Assembly: GCA_945867185.1 (NCBI GenBank)
Contig: CAMBHM010000040.1
Span: 1 to 10,096, forward strand
DNA from: Legionella genomosp. 1
Lineage (GTDB): Bacteria > Pseudomonadota > Gammaproteobacteria > Legionellales > Legionellaceae
DNA: 10,096 bases
Direction of reading: 5' to 3'
The notes below the pieces were generated by a model. The model did no database searches, was not told where the DNA came from, and saw only the letters and a list, made by a program, of their open reading frames with translations. The translations under genes were made by a program, and so were the position numbers. Position 1 is the stretch's first letter. Each line of letters begins with the position of its first letter. Of this stretch, positions 1-6,875 are shown one piece after another.

Positions 1-148
1 CTAAAACAGCATCGAGCATTTGTCGATGTTGCCCTGTTACACACACTTTAGACTGAATATGTGGTGATGCTTCAAGTCGTTTGATGACGGGCGCCATTTT
101 GATGGCTTCAGGGCGTGTACCAAACACGCATAAGGTCTTTAATGACAT
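1..148 (-). CDS. wecB: UDP-N-acetylglucosamine 2-epimerase (non-hydrolysing), 5' part only
   Basis: The ATG at 148-146 opens a frame running off the left edge; 49 codons are present, reading [20 protein letters not shown] and continuing to [15 protein letters not shown]. The [12 protein letters not shown] block near residues 9-20 and the TGQHRQML block near residues 38-45 are hallmarks of the non-hydrolysing UDP-GlcNAc 2-epimerase family. These cytoplasmic enzymes interconvert UDP-GlcNAc and UDP-ManNAc, a precursor for enterobacterial common antigen, O-antigens and capsules. A GGA about 6 bases upstream (157-155) can serve as ribosome binding site. It is the first gene after an ops element, so it probably heads an RfaH-dependent operon extending left of the window. 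Roughly seven-eighths of the protein is missing because of the window edge, not because of a mutation. Confidence 0.93.
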   Translation of the reverse strand, partial: MSLKTLCVFGTRPEAIKMAPVIKRLEASPHIQSKVCVTGQHRQMLDAVL

Positions 149-164
149 AACAAATCCGTTTGTA

Positions 165-180
165 GGCACGCTACCGCCCT
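165..180 (-). promoter_or_regulatory. ops element (RfaH recruitment site)
   Basis: Read on the minus strand, 180-165 is AGGGCGGTAGCGTGCC. It contains the complete GGCGGTAGCGTG core (178-167) known from enterobacterial rfb, waa and capsule operons, where paused RNA polymerase exposes it to recruit RfaH. It lies 16 bases before the wecB ATG and about 215 bases after the rfaH stop codon. The preceding bases (TTAAAATCCA) loosely resemble the downstream half of the JUMPstart element. I found no second copy of the core on either strand in the window. The match is seen directly; function is inferred from the adjacent rfaH homologue. Confidence 0.85.
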
Positions 181-330
181 TGGATTTTAAAAGGTCAATT
201 TCCAAAGAACGACTAGTGATATCAAGGTGGGAAAAAACTGCGATCTTCCCTGGGAGTTACTCTCTACATCAACATCTTGTAGCTGATAGCTTGTCTGCAA
301 AATCTATCGATGATGCAGGACGCCTGGACC

Positions 331-347
331 CCGTGAACAAGTCACGG
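331..347. repeat. REP-like hairpin in the rfaH-wecB gap
   Basis: CCGTGA at 331-336 pairs perfectly with TCACGG at 342-347 around a 5-base loop (ACAAG). On the minus-strand transcript two further G-U pairs are possible. The flanks (GGACC before, AACGTC after) resemble the REP-type palindromes common in gammaproteobacterial intergenic DNA, but only one copy is present here. It could also simply be a structure in the leader between rfaH and ops. Confidence 0.45.
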
Positions 348-362
348 AACGTCGAGACTAAA

Positions 363-375
363 GAGGGCGGCCCTC
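363..375 (-). terminator. weak hairpin after rfaH, possible attenuator or terminator
   Basis: GAGGG and CCCTC flank a 3-base loop, starting 18 bases after the rfaH stop codon. On the minus strand only TTT follows, so the U-tract is poor. If it terminates at all it is likely leaky, which would let some rfaH transcription continue into the ops leader of wecB. Confidence 0.3.
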
Positions 376-393
376 CATTCAGGCTGTATCTCA

Positions 394-888
394 CTACCCT
401 GCCACTGCATACACGGGCAGCTCAACGTGCTGTTCACGGTTAAATAAGTTAATCAATAGGCAAACGCGCTCTTCGCCTGTTGTGGCAGTGACCATGGCTT
501 CTATGTCTTTAAAGCATCCTTCCGTAATCAAGACTCGTTGACCTGGTGTAAACAGGGGTTCAGCCGCCTTACCGTGCAGACGTTCGCATTGACGCTGGAT
601 GCCCTCGACGATATTGTGGGAAAGACTTGCTGGGACGCCATTAAAATAAACGATTCGACTGACGCCACGCGTTGATCGAATGGTGGACCAATTCTCTGTG
701 GAGTCTAGTAAGATAAACAAATAATGAGGAAACAAGGGCGCTATGACAGCATGGATACTGCCAGCTATTTTTCGTTTTACAGGATAGGTCGGGTGAAAAC
801 AACGATACCCTTGATTATTTAAATTCGCTTCAGCTCGAAAGCTTTCTCGTGGTTTGCATTGCACTAAATACCATCGTCCATCGGTCAC
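394..888 (-). CDS. rfaH: RfaH-type transcription antiterminator (specialised NusG paralogue)
   Basis: This 164-residue protein has the length of E. coli RfaH (162). The N-terminal NGN domain (about 5-100) begins WYLVQCKPRE, and contains LFPHYLF (52-58) and STRGVSRIVYFNG (72-84). A KOW-type C-terminal domain (about 113-164) carries GQRVLITEGCFKDIEA. RfaH binds RNA polymerase paused at ops, suppresses pausing and Rho termination, and couples ribosomes to long polysaccharide operons. By my alignment K12, R18, T73 and R74 match ops-contacting K10, R16, T72 and R73 of E. coli RfaH, whereas His20 is replaced by N22. The start is GTG at 888-886, preceded by AGGGGG (903-898) with a 9-base spacer; there is no better start. 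An ops element lies just downstream in front of wecB. Ordinary NusG is excluded by the RfaH-like TRGVS and ITEG blocks and the context. Confidence 0.92.
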   Translation of the reverse strand: MTDGRWYLVQCKPRESFRAEANLNNQGYRCFHPTYPVKRKIAGSIHAVIAPLFPHYLFILLDSTENWSTIRSTRGVSRIVYFNGVPASLSHNIVEGIQRQCERLHGKAAEPLFTPGQRVLITEGCFKDIEAMVTATTGEERVCLLINLFNREQHVELPVYAVAG

Positions 889-916
889 AGCGTACAGCCC
901 CCTGCCTCAATCATTT

Positions 917-939
917 GGTTTCTTTTGCTTTAAGAAACC
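917..939. repeat. 8-bp inverted repeat in the rfaH leader
   Basis: GGTTTCTT (917-924) and AAGAAACC (932-939) form a perfect 8-bp stem with a 7-base loop. No U-tract follows in the direction of rfaH transcription, so it is a leader hairpin rather than an obvious terminator. It ends about 14 bases before the rfaH ribosome binding site. A regulatory role is possible but unsupported. Confidence 0.4.
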
Positions 940-988
940 TATTCCTTAAAAAAATCCATCTTTCTACATTGCTATGTTGCTGGGGTTG

Positions 989-1017
989 AGTCTACGACAG
1001 ACATTTGAGATTGTCTA
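989..1017 (-). promoter_or_regulatory. candidate sigma70 promoter for rfaH
   Basis: On the minus strand TAGACA (1017-1012; five of six against TTGACA) is separated by exactly 17 bases from TAGACT (994-989; four of six against TATAAT). It starts 3 bases after the lipA stop codon and would give a leader of about 95 bases before the rfaH GTG. This would separate rfaH from the lipA run. The call rests on pattern matching only. Confidence 0.4.
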
Positions 1018-1019
1018 GC

Positions 1020-2006
1020 CTATAAACCCAGATTATTTCGCTTAAATACACGGTCAGCGCGATAGCTCGATCGCACGAGCGGGCCTGAAGCCACTTCATA
1101 AAATCCTTGCTGTAATCCTATCTCACGAAATTCCGAAAAACGCTCTGGAGTGACGTATCGAGCAATAGGTAAATGATGCTTTGTGGGCTGTAAATATTGT
1201 CCTAATGTCAGAATGTCCACCTGATGATCTCGGATGTCTTGCATGGTTTGAATGATTTCCTCATCGGTTTCCCCAAGCCCGAGCATCAAGCTTGTTTTCG
1301 TCAACACGTCTTTCCGATAGCGCTTGGCAAACGCCAATACTTGCAATGTCTGCTGGTATCCTGCTCGATTATCCCGAACAGGATGGGTGAGCCGTTCTAC
1401 GGTTTCTACATTTTGTGCAAAAACATCCAACCCACTGTCAAGTAATAATGCGACATCGTCATGACAACCTTGAAAGTCTGGAGTTAATGCTTCGATTTTT
1501 GTTTTTGGAGAACGCTGTTTGATGGCACGAATGGCTTCCGCGTAATGTTCGGCCCCACCATCTGGTAGATCATCTCGATTCACTGAGGTCAGGACGACAT
1601 AACCAAGATTCATCAACGCCACGGTTTTTGCCGTATTCTCCGGCTCTTCTTTATCTAACCATCCATGCGGATTACCTGTATCGACCGCACAAAATCGACA
1701 GGCCCGGGTGCAAACAGATCCCATCAGCATAATAGTCGCAGTGCCATGTGACCAGCACTCCGAAATATTCGGACACTTGGCTTCCTCACAGACCGTTGAT
1801 AAGCGGTGTTTTTTAACCTGCTCTTTAACCTCAGAATAAGCACTAGTCGTTTGACTCACGATACGTAACCACTTGGGTTTTTCAAGCCGCTGATGCTCGA
1901 CACCTGCGGACTTCACCCCATCTTTAATGGCCACGATGCCGTCAGTGGTTTTATATTTATGACCACTTTCTACGACAATGGAAATATCACTTAGTTTACT
2001 CATCAC
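1020..2006 (-). CDS. lipA: lipoyl synthase (radical SAM)
   Basis: LipA inserts two sulfurs into protein-bound octanoyl groups to form the lipoyl cofactor of pyruvate and 2-oxoglutarate dehydrogenases and the glycine cleavage system. At 328 residues it is normal length (E. coli 321). The auxiliary cluster ligands are C73, C78 and C84 ([12 protein letters not shown]). The radical-SAM motif CTRACRFC gives C99, C103 and C106. The C-terminal RSSY (312-315) supplies the conserved serine ligand. [13 protein letters not shown] and LTLGQYLQP are further family blocks, so the enzyme looks intact. Two ATGs in tandem (2006 and 2003) follow AAGGG; the second has the more usual spacing, so the protein may begin one residue later. 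The start is 4 bases after the LAB_N stop, implying cotranscription with two envelope genes. No lipB is visible here. Confidence 0.96.
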   Translation of the reverse strand: MMSKLSDISIVVESGHKYKTTDGIVAIKDGVKSAGVEHQRLEKPKWLRIVSQTTSAYSEVKEQVKKHRLSTVCEEAKCPNISECWSHGTATIMLMGSVCTRACRFCAVDTGNPHGWLDKEEPENTAKTVALMNLGYVVLTSVNRDDLPDGGAEHYAEAIRAIKQRSPKTKIEALTPDFQGCHDDVALLLDSGLDVFAQNVETVERLTHPVRDNRAGYQQTLQVLAFAKRYRKDVLTKTSLMLGLGETDEEIIQTMQDIRDHQVDILTLGQYLQPTKHHLPIARYVTPERFSEFREIGLQQGFYEVASGPLVRSSYRADRVFKRNNLGL

Positions 2007-2010
2007 ACCC

Positions 2011-2301
2011 TTATGCGTGTTGCAGTTTCTGGGCTCGTGCCGAGCGCTCCCGCTGAATGAGAAATAAATTTCTAGAATAAATCAAAACACCTGTAGATTG
2101 CCCTAAAATAAAGACGATGTCTCGTTTGTAAATCGAATATAACAACAGTGTAATACCCCCTAACAAACTCAAATACCAAAATACAACGGGAATAACACTG
2201 CGCTTTTCTTTCTCACTGATCAACCACTGAACGATAAATCGAGCGGAAAAAATGGCCTGACCAATCAATCCAACACCAAGCCATACATACTCACTGTTCA
2301 T
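2011..2301 (-). CDS. free-standing LAB_N (lipid A biosynthesis N-terminal) domain membrane protein
   Basis: This 96-residue protein is almost entirely membrane segments (about 6-28, 36-57 and 61-80). Its signature runs from [13 protein letters not shown] through FWYLSLLGG, then [13 protein letters not shown], which matches the LAB_N family (PF07578). The family name comes from occurrence at the N-terminus of some lipid-A-disaccharide synthases. Stand-alone versions commonly neighbour polyprenyl-phosphate GT2 enzymes and lipid-A-sugar transferases, and their biochemical role is unclear. The start overlaps the end of the GT2 gene by 11 bases and has a strong GGAGGT site, so the two are probably translationally coupled partners in the inner membrane. 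No ArnT-like transferase is seen in the window. Confidence 0.88.
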   Translation of the reverse strand: MNSEYVWLGVGLIGQAIFSARFIVQWLISEKEKRSVIPVVFWYLSLLGGITLLLYSIYKRDIVFILGQSTGVLIYSRNLFLIQRERSARAQKLQHA

Positions 2302-3016
2302 ATTGTTCTACCTCCGGAGCACAAGGACGTTTGATAAGCCAACGCACGCCTATTAAGTCATAGATCCCAACGAACAACCGATTCATAACACCATATTTAG
2401 AAAGCCCATGCAGTCGTGGGCGGTGATGAACCGGAACAATGACGAGTTGAAATCCCGCGCGTTTAAATAAGGCAGGTAAAAATCGATGGACATGATTAAA
2501 GTGAGGCAAAGCCAAAAATGCCTCTCTTGAAAACAATTTCAAACTACATCCGGTATCAGGACAACCATCGTCCAAAATCCAACGCCTGATCCCATTCCCA
2601 ATAGTTGAAGAAAGCTTCCGTAACGGATGATCTTGCCTTTTTTTACGATGACCCAACACAACGGTCCGTGGATGATGATGTGCTAACAGAAAGGGGATGT
2701 CGGCAGGATCGTTTTGCCCGTCCCCATCTAAAGTGACCAATAAAGAGTAACGAGCAGCTTTTGCACCGGTCAATAAGGCCGCACTTTGACCTGCGTTTTT
2801 TTTATGACAAACAACCCGTACCTTGCATTCGGCACGAGCCAATGCTTGTAAGCGAGCAACGGTTTTATCCGTACTGCCATCATCAACAAAAATGACCTCA
2901 AACTGCTCGACAGTGTTTGATAATGTCGCTGAAATTTCATGATACAACGCGGTGACGTTGTCGACTTCATTATACACCGGAATAATGACCGATAATTCGC
3001 TGTGCTTCACTGACAA
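2291..3016 (-). CDS. GT2 family glycosyltransferase, polyprenyl-phosphate sugar synthase-like
   Basis: The 241-residue protein has a GT-A fold signature: LSVIIPVYNE (8-17), FVDDGSTDKT (43-52), NAGQSAALLTG (74-84) and the metal/nucleotide site LDGDGQNDP (96-104). HHRPRLHGLSKYG near 197-209 resembles the motif of dolichol-phosphate mannose synthase, ArnC and GtrB enzymes, which move a sugar from a nucleotide to polyprenyl phosphate on the inner membrane's cytoplasmic face. Unlike GtrB or ArnC it ends soon after this domain with no clear paired membrane helices, so it resembles the soluble DPM1-type form. The neighbouring LAB_N protein might supply the membrane part. The start is TTG at 3016-3014, chosen because AGGGGAAA lies just upstream; GTG at 3010 is the alternative. 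The donor sugar cannot be told. Confidence 0.88.
   Translation of the reverse strand: MSVKHSELSVIIPVYNEVDNVTALYHEISATLSNTVEQFEVIFVDDGSTDKTVARLQALARAECKVRVVCHKKNAGQSAALLTGAKAARYSLLVTLDGDGQNDPADIPFLLAHHHPRTVVLGHRKKRQDHPLRKLSSTIGNGIRRWILDDGCPDTGCSLKLFSREAFLALPHFNHVHRFLPALFKRAGFQLVIVPVHHRPRLHGLSKYGVMNRLFVGIYDLIGVRWLIKRPCAPEVEQYEQ
2310..2315 (-). promoter_or_regulatory. strong ribosome binding site of the LAB_N gene
   Basis: GGAGGT on the minus strand sits 8 bases before the LAB_N ATG (2301-2299), inside the 3' end of the upstream GT2 gene. It fixes this ATG as the start and supports coupled translation. Confidence 0.75.
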
Positions 3017-3083
3017 CGCTTTCCCCTACAGACTACAAAAATAAAGTGCAGTATAGCATGCTCTCTAGCGATGGGCATCCCTC

Positions 3084-4658
3084 TTAAAAGGACTTCGTCC
3101 AAGACAACAATACAGAGGGAGTGGACTGTATGCCTGATCCACTCAGAGACTGTAAATAGGCCACTTGTCCTGAGAGTTTCCCCAAGTCTCTTGGCATCGT
3201 AAACGATCGGCTGAGTGAGAGCCACAACACATTTTGACGGCTAAATGGGTAGCCTATCTCTCGCGTCGTCCCATACTGATTTAGTTGGATATAGCGCACG
3301 AGAAAACTATCGCTGCTGCCACTGGTTTCGTTTAAAATGCCCCCCACTGTATAGCCTGTGGCTTCCGAACCCAGCGTGCTACCTATCAATTGTCCATAAT
3401 ACACATAGGGATACCCACCCCCATAAATATTATTCACAAACTCCCCCCAGAAATAATACGCATATTGATGGGTATACTCAAATTCTGCATACAATCGCAT
3501 CAATTGATTCTTAAGAGAAAACCAGGTGCTCGTGCCAGCTAGAAATGCTGTTCGGGCAGGTATAGGAGGATTCAACTTTGGAAAAACAGAATGCCAGGCA
3601 TTATAAACGCCCATATAAGAATTCGAGGGGATGCGATCATTGAAAGTGGTTTGAAGATAAAGGTTAGCCGGCACACGCATGGTTTTATATAAATTCCAAT
3701 CAGCCGTTGCCTCCCATAGCTCATTCCCCGGCGTATTTCTGTTACAATACGCTGCACCATAAATGTTGGGATCACAATTATCATCGGCCGTTAATAAATT
3801 GCTCACCATTCGCCAATTCAGTGGGCGCTCATCCCCTGCGAATAACGACGATCGCGATAGACTCAACTGCAAACTTTCTAAGGGACGTACCGCTAAATTA
3901 AATAACCAAATCAACGGATGGGCTTGTGGCACATCAGCCCCCCCCATGGACAGTGACGTCGTGAGCGACCAGGGCCCTATCCAACTCAGCCACGCAGTAT
4001 CAAAAGGAAGCGACTCCATCCTGCGAAACGTCAACTTCGCGAGAGGCGGGGGATTAGAGGACAAGACCATGCTGCTTGAGTATCCTGGCCCCCACCAATT
4101 ATTTAACTTATCGATCCCAAGGGCCCAATTCCCCAAAAAACCATACGCATAGGAATCATCCAAGTGCACATTTTGTGTGACATCGTTGTACTTCCCATAA
4201 TCCAAAGCTAATTTGCCTGCCCAGTGATTCCCTTGTTTTTCAACAGCGGCGCCCCCTTGAAAATCGCTTCTTGGTTGATAGTCAAAGGTTCTAAATGGAT
4301 TTATCTTGTGGCCCCCACTTAAATATGCCGCAGGCTTTAGGGTGCGTTGTATCGCACTGCGGTATTGAGCAAGCACTCTGAAATAAGTCTGTTGGACAAA
4401 GGAAGGGGCTAATTTGATCTGCTCCTTGGAATCATCGCACAATAAGGCCGGGCCAATGTCGTTCCAGGATAAGGGCCAGGTAAGAATAGGGGCTCGAATA
4501 AACCCGTAATCGGCTAGCAAAGTGATGTCGCTTTTGGTAGCGAGAGTGGCAGAGGAGTCCCACGCCTCACTCGGGGTGAGCCAGGGACCACTGAAGGCAG
4601 AAGAGATACAAGCTAAAGATAACACACACATTCTTACGACATTTTTATAAGACATCAT
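3084..4658 (-). CDS. capsule assembly Wzi-family outer-membrane protein
   Basis: From the chosen start the protein has 524 residues. A signal peptide comes first: MMSYK, a hydrophobic stretch to about residue 20, and likely cleavage after AFS near 23 before GPWLTPSE. The mature part is rich in alternating aromatic and polar segments and ends in Phe, as expected of an outer-membrane beta-barrel. WALGIDKLNNWWGPGYSSS followed by SNPPPLAKLTFRR is the Wzi-family hallmark. E. coli Wzi (about 480 residues) is a lectin-like barrel that attaches capsule to the cell surface. ATG at 4670 would add four residues but lacks a ribosome site. The ATG at 4658 has GGA a few bases upstream, and 4655 is also possible. 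No lipobox is convincing. It lies 67 bases before the GT2 gene on the same strand and diverges from wzm, fitting a role in surface retention of the exported glycan. Confidence 0.85.
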   Translation of the reverse strand: MMSYKNVVRMCVLSLACISSAFSGPWLTPSEAWDSSATLATKSDITLLADYGFIRAPILTWPLSWNDIGPALLCDDSKEQIKLAPSFVQQTYFRVLAQYRSAIQRTLKPAAYLSGGHKINPFRTFDYQPRSDFQGGAAVEKQGNHWAGKLALDYGKYNDVTQNVHLDDSYAYGFLGNWALGIDKLNNWWGPGYSSSMVLSSNPPPLAKLTFRRMESLPFDTAWLSWIGPWSLTTSLSMGGADVPQAHPLIWLFNLAVRPLESLQLSLSRSSLFAGDERPLNWRMVSNLLTADDNCDPNIYGAAYCNRNTPGNELWEATADWNLYKTMRVPANLYLQTTFNDRIPSNSYMGVYNAWHSVFPKLNPPIPARTAFLAGTSTWFSLKNQLMRLYAEFEYTHQYAYYFWGEFVNNIYGGGYPYVYYGQLIGSTLGSEATGYTVGGILNETSGSSDSFLVRYIQLNQYGTTREIGYPFSRQNVLWLSLSRSFTMPRDLGKLSGQVAYLQSLSGSGIQSTPSVLLSWTKSF

Positions 4659-4872
4659 TGTTACATCCATGAAAAGAAATGCCAGTGAGCGAGCCTACGA
4701 ACCCTATTTCCCCCTCACCCTAACCCTCTCCAGATAACGAATGAGGGGATCTTCTACCTATGAAGACAGACTTGATCCTCAAGCCATAAATTGCTACTGT
4801 CAGCTTGCTTTCAGTGTCTTTTTCAATTTTTTACCGATGTATTTGAGCATATAACAAAAAGGATGTCGATGT
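4659..4872. other. divergent intergenic region between wzi-like gene and wzm
   Basis: These 214 bases should hold the start signals for both neighbours. A REP-like hairpin sits nearer the wzi-like gene. TATAAC (4850-4855) could be the -10 box for wzm, but no good -35 stands at the right distance (only T-rich sequence near 4827-4833). I find no convincing promoter for the wzi-like gene. There is no ops core here, so wzm-wzt is not an obvious direct RfaH target. Confidence 0.5.
4709..4750. repeat. REP-like dispersed palindrome
   Basis: CCCCTCA (4711-4717) pairs perfectly with TGAGGGG (4742-4748). The left side reads CCCCTCACCCTAACCCTCTC, a sequence type I recognise as a frequent intergenic repeat in many proteobacterial genomes. 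The right arm is shorter than in typical copies. Only one copy lies in this window, so the dispersed status is inferred. Confidence 0.6.
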
Positions 4873-5646
4873 ATGCTGAGCACACTTTGGAATTATCGTC
4901 ATTTTATAAATGGCGCTGTCAAACGCGAGTTGCAATCTCAATATAGTAAATCCTTGCTGGGTACTGCGTGGATCATCATGAATCCCTTGTATATGTGTAT
5001 CCTTTATTCCTCTATTTTTTCATCGCTGATGACACAAACCGTCAGTAAACAATCCTACACTATCTATCTCGCTGCGGGATTATTGGCCTGGAATTTTTTT
5101 ATTGATATTTTGAATCGCTCCCAAATCATCTATCCCGCTTACGCCACTATCATCAAACAACATCGCTTTCCCTTATTGTGTTTGTCAGTGATTGTCTTGA
5201 TTCTAGCCAGCCTTGATTTTTTTGTTTCTTTTGGGTTGTTTACGGGCTATTTAATAGCCACTCATGCGTTTCCTGGCTGGTGTTTCTTCGCCCTATTTCC
5301 CGTCTTGCTTCTCCAAGCAGCGTATGCACTGACATTAGGGACCCTGTTAGGGATCTTAAATCTCTTTTTTAGGGACATTGGAAAAGGTCTAACCCTCTTT
5401 CTACAACTATGGTTCTGGATGACCCCTATCGTCTACACCATACACCAAGTACCTGAAACACTGCAGATTTTGCTCTTCTACAATCCTCTCACCGCATTGA
5501 TGCGTGCTTATCAAACCATTTTAGTCGATCAAACATGGCCGATGTGGCACCCTTTGTTGTTTCCACTCTTCATCACGCTCTTCTTGATGGGATTTTTTTT
5601 ATGGCGTTACCGACAACATGCCATGGATATTTTGGATGAATTCTAA
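4873..5646 (+). CDS. wzm: ABC-2 type polysaccharide exporter permease (Wzm-like)
   Basis: This 257-residue inner-membrane protein matches the usual Wzm/KpsM length (about 260). An amphipathic N-terminus (YRHFINGAVKRELQSQYSKS) precedes LLGTAWIIMNPLYMCILYS, the typical opening of the ABC-2 transporter domain. About six hydrophobic segments follow, with NLFFRDIGKGL before the fifth and WFWMTPIVY and FYNPLTALMRAYQ near residues 175-215, all characteristic of the family. With its ATPase it moves undecaprenyl-diphosphate-linked glycan to the periplasm. An AAGGA site lies 9 bases upstream of the ATG, and the TAATG junction with wzt shows coupling. KpsM of capsule systems is the main alternative, but the long partner ATPase favours Wzm. 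Confidence 0.93.
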   Translation: MLSTLWNYRHFINGAVKRELQSQYSKSLLGTAWIIMNPLYMCILYSSIFSSLMTQTVSKQSYTIYLAAGLLAWNFFIDILNRSQIIYPAYATIIKQHRFPLLCLSVIVLILASLDFFVSFGLFTGYLIATHAFPGWCFFALFPVLLLQAAYALTLGTLLGILNLFFRDIGKGLTLFLQLWFWMTPIVYTIHQVPETLQILLFYNPLTALMRAYQTILVDQTWPMWHPLLFPLFITLFLMGFFLWRYRQHAMDILDEF

Positions 5647-6875
5647 TGCCAGCCATTGAAGTGACCCATGTGAGCAAAGCCTACAAACAGTATGCCTCGC
5701 TCAAAGGACAATTGGCAGAGTGGCTGCTTGGCGGTCTTAAAACCACCCATACTTTGAATTGGATCCTCTCTGACATCCATTTTTCTGTGAACCCTGGCGA
5801 AGCGGTGGGGATCGTCGGAATGAATGGGGCAGGCAAAAGTACCTTGCTAAAAATCATCACTGGCACCTCTTACCCAACGATAGGCAGTGTCACCACACAT
5901 GGCCGCGTCTGTGCCCTGCTCGAACTGGGTGTTGGTTTTCATCCTGACTGTACTGGGCGTCAAAATGCTGTAACCATCGGACAGCTTATGGGCTATAGCA
6001 CGGCAGACATCCGCCGCTTTCTTCCTACGATAGAAGCCTTTGCTGAAATAGGCCCCTATATCGATCGAGCGATCCGAGTCTATTCCAGCGGCATGAAAAT
6101 GCGTTTGGCATTCGCTATTGCTACCACTATGACGCCAGATGTGATGATTATTGATGAAGCCTTAACCGTTGGTGATGGCTATTTTCAACATAAATGCTTC
6201 AAGCGTATTCGTGAATTGCTTGCACAGGGCACGGCCCTACTCTTTGTCTCCCATGACAATACCGCGGTCACTGCTCTGTGTGATCGCGCACTCCTTTTAC
6301 ACCAAGGCAATATTGCCATGCAAGGACCTCCTGAGTCGGTGATGAATTATTACAAAGCCCTCTTGGCAGATTTTGAAGCCAAACAAATACAACACCACGC
6401 GCAGCCCAATGGAAAATTTCAAACCATTTCTGGTACCAAAGAAGCCTCTGTTCTGGAGGTTCAGCTGCTCAATGAGAACCAAGAGATCATAAAGAACGTT
6501 TCTGTCGGCGACATGGTCACGCTTAAAATCTTAGTGCTTGCAGCCGTAGCATTATCTGATTTAACGATTGGTTATGAAATAAAAGATGTATTCGGACAAC
6601 CCATTTTTGGGACCAATACGCACCATTTAGACCATCCTCTCACGCACATTGCGAGCCAAGAGATTCTGGACTATCGGTTTCGATTCGCAGCCAATCTGGG
6701 AATAGGAGAGTACTCTATTTCTGTAGCCTTGCATTCATCTTATGATCATTTAGAGAAAAATTATGAATGGCGAGATTTGGCGTTGACATTTAGCGTGACC
6801 AACAGGGATAAGGCTTCTTTTCTGGGTACTTCATGGTTGCCGCCGTTGCTAGAATGCACCAGACATCGCACGTGA
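5646..6875 (+). CDS. wzt: polysaccharide ABC transporter ATPase with C-terminal glycan-binding domain (Wzt-like)
   Basis: The 409-residue protein has an N-terminal ATPase of about 235 residues with Walker A GMNGAGKS (58-65), ABC signature YSSGM (146-150), Walker B DVMIIDEA (165-172) and switch VSHD (201-204). LLELGVGFHPDCTGRQN (91-107) is typical of the Wzt/TagH branch. Residues about 265-395 form a predicted beta-rich domain (VLEVQLLNENQEII, then VSVGDMVTL, YEIKDVFGQPIFGTNT and LGIGEYSISVAL) matching Wzt_C (PF14524). In E. coli O9a this domain binds the modified non-reducing end of the finished O-chain before export. Its presence implies a glycan terminated by a capping group, but no capping enzyme lies in the window. 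Its start shares one base with the wzm stop. Its last 27 bases overlap the convergent GT4 gene. Confidence 0.94.
   Translation: MPAIEVTHVSKAYKQYASLKGQLAEWLLGGLKTTHTLNWILSDIHFSVNPGEAVGIVGMNGAGKSTLLKIITGTSYPTIGSVTTHGRVCALLELGVGFHPDCTGRQNAVTIGQLMGYSTADIRRFLPTIEAFAEIGPYIDRAIRVYSSGMKMRLAFAIATTMTPDVMIIDEALTVGDGYFQHKCFKRIRELLAQGTALLFVSHDNTAVTALCDRALLLHQGNIAMQGPPESVMNYYKALLADFEAKQIQHHAQPNGKFQTISGTKEASVLEVQLLNENQEIIKNVSVGDMVTLKILVLAAVALSDLTIGYEIKDVFGQPIFGTNTHHLDHPLTHIASQEILDYRFRFAANLGIGEYSISVALHSSYDHLEKNYEWRDLALTFSVTNRDKASFLGTSWLPPLLECTRHRT

Noticed and set aside
81..443. Plus-strand open frame of 120 codons over the rfaH-wecB gap
   Set aside because: It runs antisense through the wecB start, the ops element and the rfaH end; there is no family motif and no ribosome site, and both edges are explained by strong minus-strand genes.
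940..960. T-rich run on the minus strand as a lipA terminator
   Set aside because: The run of T (minus strand, near 951-945) is not preceded by a stable stem; the nearby 8-bp hairpin lies after it, which is the wrong order for an intrinsic terminator.
3050..3078. Promoter for the GT2 gene with TATACT at 3055-3050
   Set aside because: The -10 box is acceptable, but the position 17 bases upstream reads ATGCCC, with no resemblance to a -35 box; the GT2 gene may be cotranscribed with the wzi-like gene.
3245..4152. Several plus-strand open frames inside the wzi-like gene
   Set aside because: They are antisense to a protein with signal peptide, family motifs and beta-barrel pattern; their translations are rich in unlikely composition and show no domains.
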